Below, in pieces: positions 61,604-64,000 of a stretch of DNA of 64,000 nucleotides. This stretch comes from Bacteroidetes bacterium GWF2_40_14 (GTDB lineage: Bacteria > Bacteroidota > Bacteroidia > Bacteroidales > UBA932): assembly GCA_001769195.1 (NCBI GenBank), contig MEOK01000017.1:92988-156987 (forward strand), given 5' to 3'. A program made the position numbers and the translations under genes. Numbering within the stretch: the first letter of the stretch is position 1; every line of letters begins with the position of its first letter. The notes beneath the pieces are model-generated. The model was not told the DNA's origin, did not search any database, and was given only the letters and a program-made list of their open reading frames with translations.

Positions 61604-62593
61604 ATGACTGAATCAGAATTTAAAGAGCTGCTGTCGCGTTATGAAAAAGGACAGTGTTCAACCGCAGAAAAGAGGCTTATAGATAATTGGCTTGATTCTC
61701 CCAATTATAAAGAAAATACCCCTTTTAGCGATGATTATGAAAAACTTAGAGTTAAAAATTCTCTGCGGGAGTCAGTTTATATAAATGCAGGAATCAGCGT
61801 TCGAAATAGAAAGAGGTTCATTATACCATCTGCAATTAAGATAGCTGCCTCAATTTTACTTATAGCTATTTTAGGTTATGGAGCATTCAAATATTATGAA
61901 TACACAGAAATTAAAAAATATGCTATTACAGAAATAGACTCTGGAACGGAGATCAGGAAGGTGATACTTGCAGACGGCAGTATTATCTGGCTTAAACCGG
62001 ACAGTAAACTTAAATACCCTAAGAATTTTAAAAAGAGAGGGGAGCGGATCGTGAATCTCACCGGACGGGCCCTTTTTGAAATTGAGAAGGATCCCTCCCG
62101 TCCTTTCGTCGTACATTCAGGTGAGCTTACTACCACTGTCCTGGGAACCAGTTTCAACATAGACGCTTCCGGTGAAAATATTGAAGTAGTAGTACTTACC
62201 GGTAAGGTTTCGGTAACTTCTGTTAACAACAAAAAGGGGTTAGTGCTGATGCCTGAGGAGAAAGCGCTCTATAATATTTCCAGCAAAGAGTTGGCCATGG
62301 AGAACAAAGCTGTTGTCGAGCCGGTTAAATTAGAGATTATTAAAGGAACCGAATACAACATGAAGTTCAACGATACCAGAATGGATGAGATTATCAACAG
62401 GATAGAGGGCAAATTTGATGTTGACATAAAACTTGAAGATGAGGCACTCTCTGATTGTATTGTAACGGCTGATTTTACAAGCCAGTCTCTGATTAAAACG
62501 TTGGATATTATTTCTAAAGTTCTCTCAATCGAATATAAAATTGACAATAACAAAGTAATTTTTAAAACTAATGATAAAAAACAGAGCCATTAA
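61604..62593 (+). CDS. FecR-family anti-sigma factor
   Basis: A 329-residue membrane protein: an N-terminal cytoplasmic sigma-binding segment (1-70), one membrane helix (IKIAASILLIAILGYGAF, about 76-95), the FecR domain (ITEIDSGTEIRKVILADGSI, then LTGRALFEIEKDPSRPFVV) and DUF4974 at the C-terminus. It relays a signal from the TonB receptor at the outer membrane to an ECF sigma factor. The susC-like receptor starts 173 bases downstream. Confidence 0.93.
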   Translation: MTESEFKELLSRYEKGQCSTAEKRLIDNWLDSPNYKENTPFSDDYEKLRVKNSLRESVYINAGISVRNRKRFIIPSAIKIAASILLIAILGYGAFKYYEYTEIKKYAITEIDSGTEIRKVILADGSIIWLKPDSKLKYPKNFKKRGERIVNLTGRALFEIEKDPSRPFVVHSGELTTTVLGTSFNIDASGENIEVVVLTGKVSVTSVNNKKGLVLMPEEKALYNISSKELAMENKAVVEPVKLEIIKGTEYNMKFNDTRMDEIINRIEGKFDVDIKLEDEALSDCIVTADFTSQSLIKTLDIISKVLSIEYKIDNNKVIFKTNDKKQSH

Positions 62594-62677
62594 TGGCTAA
62601 TTGCAACTGAATGATTAACCAAGAAAACTAAAATCTATGAAAAACTTACCTGATACATAACAATCAAAAAGAAAGAC

Positions 62678-62708
62678 AAAAAAGCAGGGGTGCTACCAAC
62701 ACCCCCGC
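62678..62708 (-). terminator. Intrinsic terminator on the minus strand between fecR and susC
   Basis: GGGGTG (62687-62692) pairs with CACCCC (62700-62705), extended by GC/GC after one mismatch; loop of 7. On the minus strand the hairpin is followed directly by TTTTTT (62683-62678), a classic terminator. On the plus strand no T-run follows, so it points the wrong way for fecR. Confidence 0.6.
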
Positions 62709-62755
62709 CGAGTCTAATTGTTTCATCTCTCTTAAAAAAATTCTAACAATTAAAC
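62678..62755 (-). ncRNA. Candidate antisense small RNA upstream of susC
   Basis: A minus-strand -7 box TAATTTTG (62760-62767) overlapping the susC ATG would start a transcript near 62755 that ends at the minus-strand terminator at 62678-62708, giving an RNA of about 75-80 bases complementary to the susC leader. Cis-antisense RNAs in this position are known to repress polysaccharide utilisation loci in Bacteroides. No -33 box is clear. The 5' end is an inference. Confidence 0.3.
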
Positions 62756-62759
62756 CTTA

Positions 62760-62767
62760 CAAAATTA
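62760..62767 (-). promoter_or_regulatory. Possible -7 box for an antisense RNA
   Basis: The minus strand reads TAATTTTG, matching TAnnTTTG, pointing away from susC toward fecR. Confidence 0.3.
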
Positions 62768-64000
62768 TGCAAAAAATTTCAGAAAATGGTGTCCGAAGAT
62801 ACTGCAAAAGATCTTATTTAATTACTACAATCATGCGCGTCTCCCTGATACAAATAGCTATTACGCTGATATTCTGCAGCGTGGTATCTGCTCATGATTC
62901 TTATGGTCAGGGTATGCTAAACCGGGAGGTTACTATTAAATGTAATGATATTTCACTTAAAGAGGTTCTTTCCAGAATTGAACAACAGGCAGCCGTAAAA
63001 TTTGCGTACAGCGGAAGCATTGTCAACATGGGGGACAAAATCACTATTGATGCAAAAAAGAAAGAGCTGGAAAAAGTTCTGGACGAAATCCTGAAACCGA
63101 GAAATATCTGCTATGCAGAAGATGAAGATTACATTATACTTACTCAGTTCAAAAAACGGGAAAAAGATCGTCTGGATAATATTTCATTTAACATAGGTGA
63201 TCAAGATCAGATTGAAAGAAAAATTACGGGTACCATAAAAGATTCAAAAGGATTACCTGTCCCAGGTGTAAATATATTGGTAAAAGGGACAAAAAAAGGT
63301 ACCAGTACCGATTCCGACGGTAAATACACAATAAATGGAGGAGATAATAGTATCCTTGTGTTTACATGTATAGGATATAATAAACAAGAAATAGCTGTAG
63401 GTAAAAGGAGTGTAATTGATCTTGTTATAGAAGAAAATGCCGCAGAACTACAAGCGGTTACAATAAATGCCGGTTATTATACGGTTACTGACAAAACCAA
63501 AACAGGGAACATCGCCAAGGTTACGGCAAAAGAGATGGCCAACATTCCTGTTGCAAGTCCGTTGATGGCTCTTCAGGGACGAGTGGCAGGTCTTGAGATT
63601 TCTCCGGCAAGCGGGCCAGGTATTGCACCCACAATTCGTATCAGGGGACATAATAGCCTCCGTACGACAGATTTGGGCAAGTCAATCCCCGGTAGTACAG
63701 GCATAGACGGCAATCTTCCTCTTTATATTGTTGACGGTATTCCTATAAATTCAGAGCCTCTTAATCTGCCTGACTATGCCATGATGTATTTTGGAGGCAG
63801 GTTGGACCCATTGAGCACGATCAATCTGGAGAACATCCAGAGCGTGGAGGTGCTTAAGGATGCTGACGCAACAGCCATCTATGGATCAAGAGGTGCCAAC
63901 GGTGTGATTCTGATCACCACCAAAAAAGGGGCTTCAGGCAAAACAGATCTGGATGTGAATTTCTACCAGGGTGCTGGGAAAGTCCCTTACAGGCTGAAAT
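62767..64000 (+). CDS. SusC/RagA-like TonB-dependent receptor with N-terminal STN signalling domain (cut by window edge)
   Basis: From the ATG at 62767 the frame stays open to the window end (411 residues). A long n-region and signal peptide (ITLIFCSVVSAHDSYGQG) precede an STN domain (DISLKEVLSRIEQQAAVKFA, about 58-125) that contacts FecR, a CarboxypepD_reg-like domain (ITGTIKDSKGLPVPGVNILV), and a plug with ALQGRVAGLEIS, IRIRGHNSL, PLYIVDGIPIN and VLKDADATAIYGSRGANGVI, the SusC signature. It imports a glycan or other large nutrient, with a SusD partner expected downstream outside the window. Confidence 0.95.
   Translation, partial: MQKISENGVRRYCKRSYLITTIMRVSLIQIAITLIFCSVVSAHDSYGQGMLNREVTIKCNDISLKEVLSRIEQQAAVKFAYSGSIVNMGDKITIDAKKKELEKVLDEILKPRNICYAEDEDYIILTQFKKREKDRLDNISFNIGDQDQIERKITGTIKDSKGLPVPGVNILVKGTKKGTSTDSDGKYTINGGDNSILVFTCIGYNKQEIAVGKRSVIDLVIEENAAELQAVTINAGYYTVTDKTKTGNIAKVTAKEMANIPVASPLMALQGRVAGLEISPASGPGIAPTIRIRGHNSLRTTDLGKSIPGSTGIDGNLPLYIVDGIPINSEPLNLPDYAMMYFGGRLDPLSTINLENIQSVEVLKDADATAIYGSRGANGVILITTKKGASGKTDLDVNFYQGAGKVPYRLK

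Noticed and set aside
62637-62660. A seven-codon ATG frame (MKNLPDT) in the susC leader, as a possible leader peptide
   Set aside because: Too short to distinguish from chance, with no attenuator hairpin in the correct orientation after it.
1-64000. tRNA, rRNA, CRISPR or insertion sequences anywhere in the window
   Set aside because: Intergenic gaps are short (up to about 180 bases) and none shows a cloverleaf, direct-repeat array or transposase with terminal repeats. Read by eye, so a tRNAscan or ISfinder run would be needed for proof.

Overview
The window is a chromosomal segment from a member of the Bacteroidota, most likely the order Bacteroidales. The sequence shows this in four ways. 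Many start codons have a TAnnTTTG -7 promoter box a short distance upstream and no Shine-Dalgarno (SD) sequence. The right end carries an ECF-sigma / FecR anti-sigma / SusC-like TonB receptor locus. DUF4783 and DUF5683 proteins sit in their usual Bacteroidota gene contexts. Menaquinone genes of the futalosine type (mqnB, mqnD) are present. I saw no tRNA, rRNA, CRISPR array, insertion sequence or prophage. Coding density is very high and no gene-free stretch exceeds about 180 bases. I cannot place it below order level.

Layout. 1-2.0 kb: 5' part of glgB, then xseB and xseA (minus). 2.0-6.0 kb: engB, prs, nadE, a small membrane protein and der (plus). 6.0-12.7 kb: a 1189-residue NtrY-like kinase behind rlmH, a DUF4783 protein, and a sigma-54 activator translationally coupled to ppx/gppA. 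12.7-20.7 kb: cmk-ispH-priA, then parA-parB-DUF5683-lytic transglycosylase. 20.7-23.2 kb: a helix-hairpin-helix/barrel protein and purE (minus). 23.2-27.0 kb: hpt-adk-obgE-PAP2-lplA. 27.0-28.5 kb: rpsU-xerC-hpf (minus). 28.6-34.6 kb: hutU, a lipocalin, a ferredoxin-like protein, a redox operon (thioredoxin lipoprotein, MarR, DUF302, DoxX) and a secreted phosphodiesterase. 34.7-40.9 kb: acyltransferase and acyl-CoA ligase, a 5'-nucleotidase split into two proteins, and a NatAB-type ABC exporter. 40.9-48.3 kb: HhH membrane protein, rsmI, an unknown gene, tdk, a probably abundant lipoprotein, alr, holA, an HsdR_N-type mini-protein and a CCA-adding-type enzyme. 48.3-55.0 kb: beta-helix lipoprotein and TonB receptor, divergent from an OmpR-type two-component pair. 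55.0-60.1 kb: folE, mqnB-mqnD, an ABC ATPase, a cobalamin adenosyltransferase, DUF2795 and trkA. 60.1-64 kb: two convergent ECF sigma genes, fecR and the 5' part of a susC-like gene.

How the genes work together. Most of the window is housekeeping: nucleotide supply (prs, purE, hpt, adk, cmk, tdk), ribosome-linked GTPases and rRNA methyltransferases (EngB, Der, ObgE, RlmH, RsmI), replication and segregation (PriA, HolA, ParAB, Xer) and cofactors (NadE, IspH, LplA, FolE, MqnB/D). Regulatory or accessory modules are interleaved.

Most worth a second look: (1) rpsU and hpf, at the two ends of one three-gene operon, both carry near-perfect SD sequences in a genome that otherwise lacks them; hpf's is built from the last codons of xerC. 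This suggests that ribosomes lacking bS21 could drive both bS21 replacement and ribosome hibernation. (2) Minus-strand promoter and terminator signals lie between fecR and susC, consistent with a short antisense RNA. (3) An ECF sigma gene has no usable AUG. (4) Apolipoprotein-like 11-residue repeats are inserted in an acyl-CoA ligase. (5) A sigma-54 activator lacks its DNA-binding domain and has GAFTSA in place of GAFTGA.
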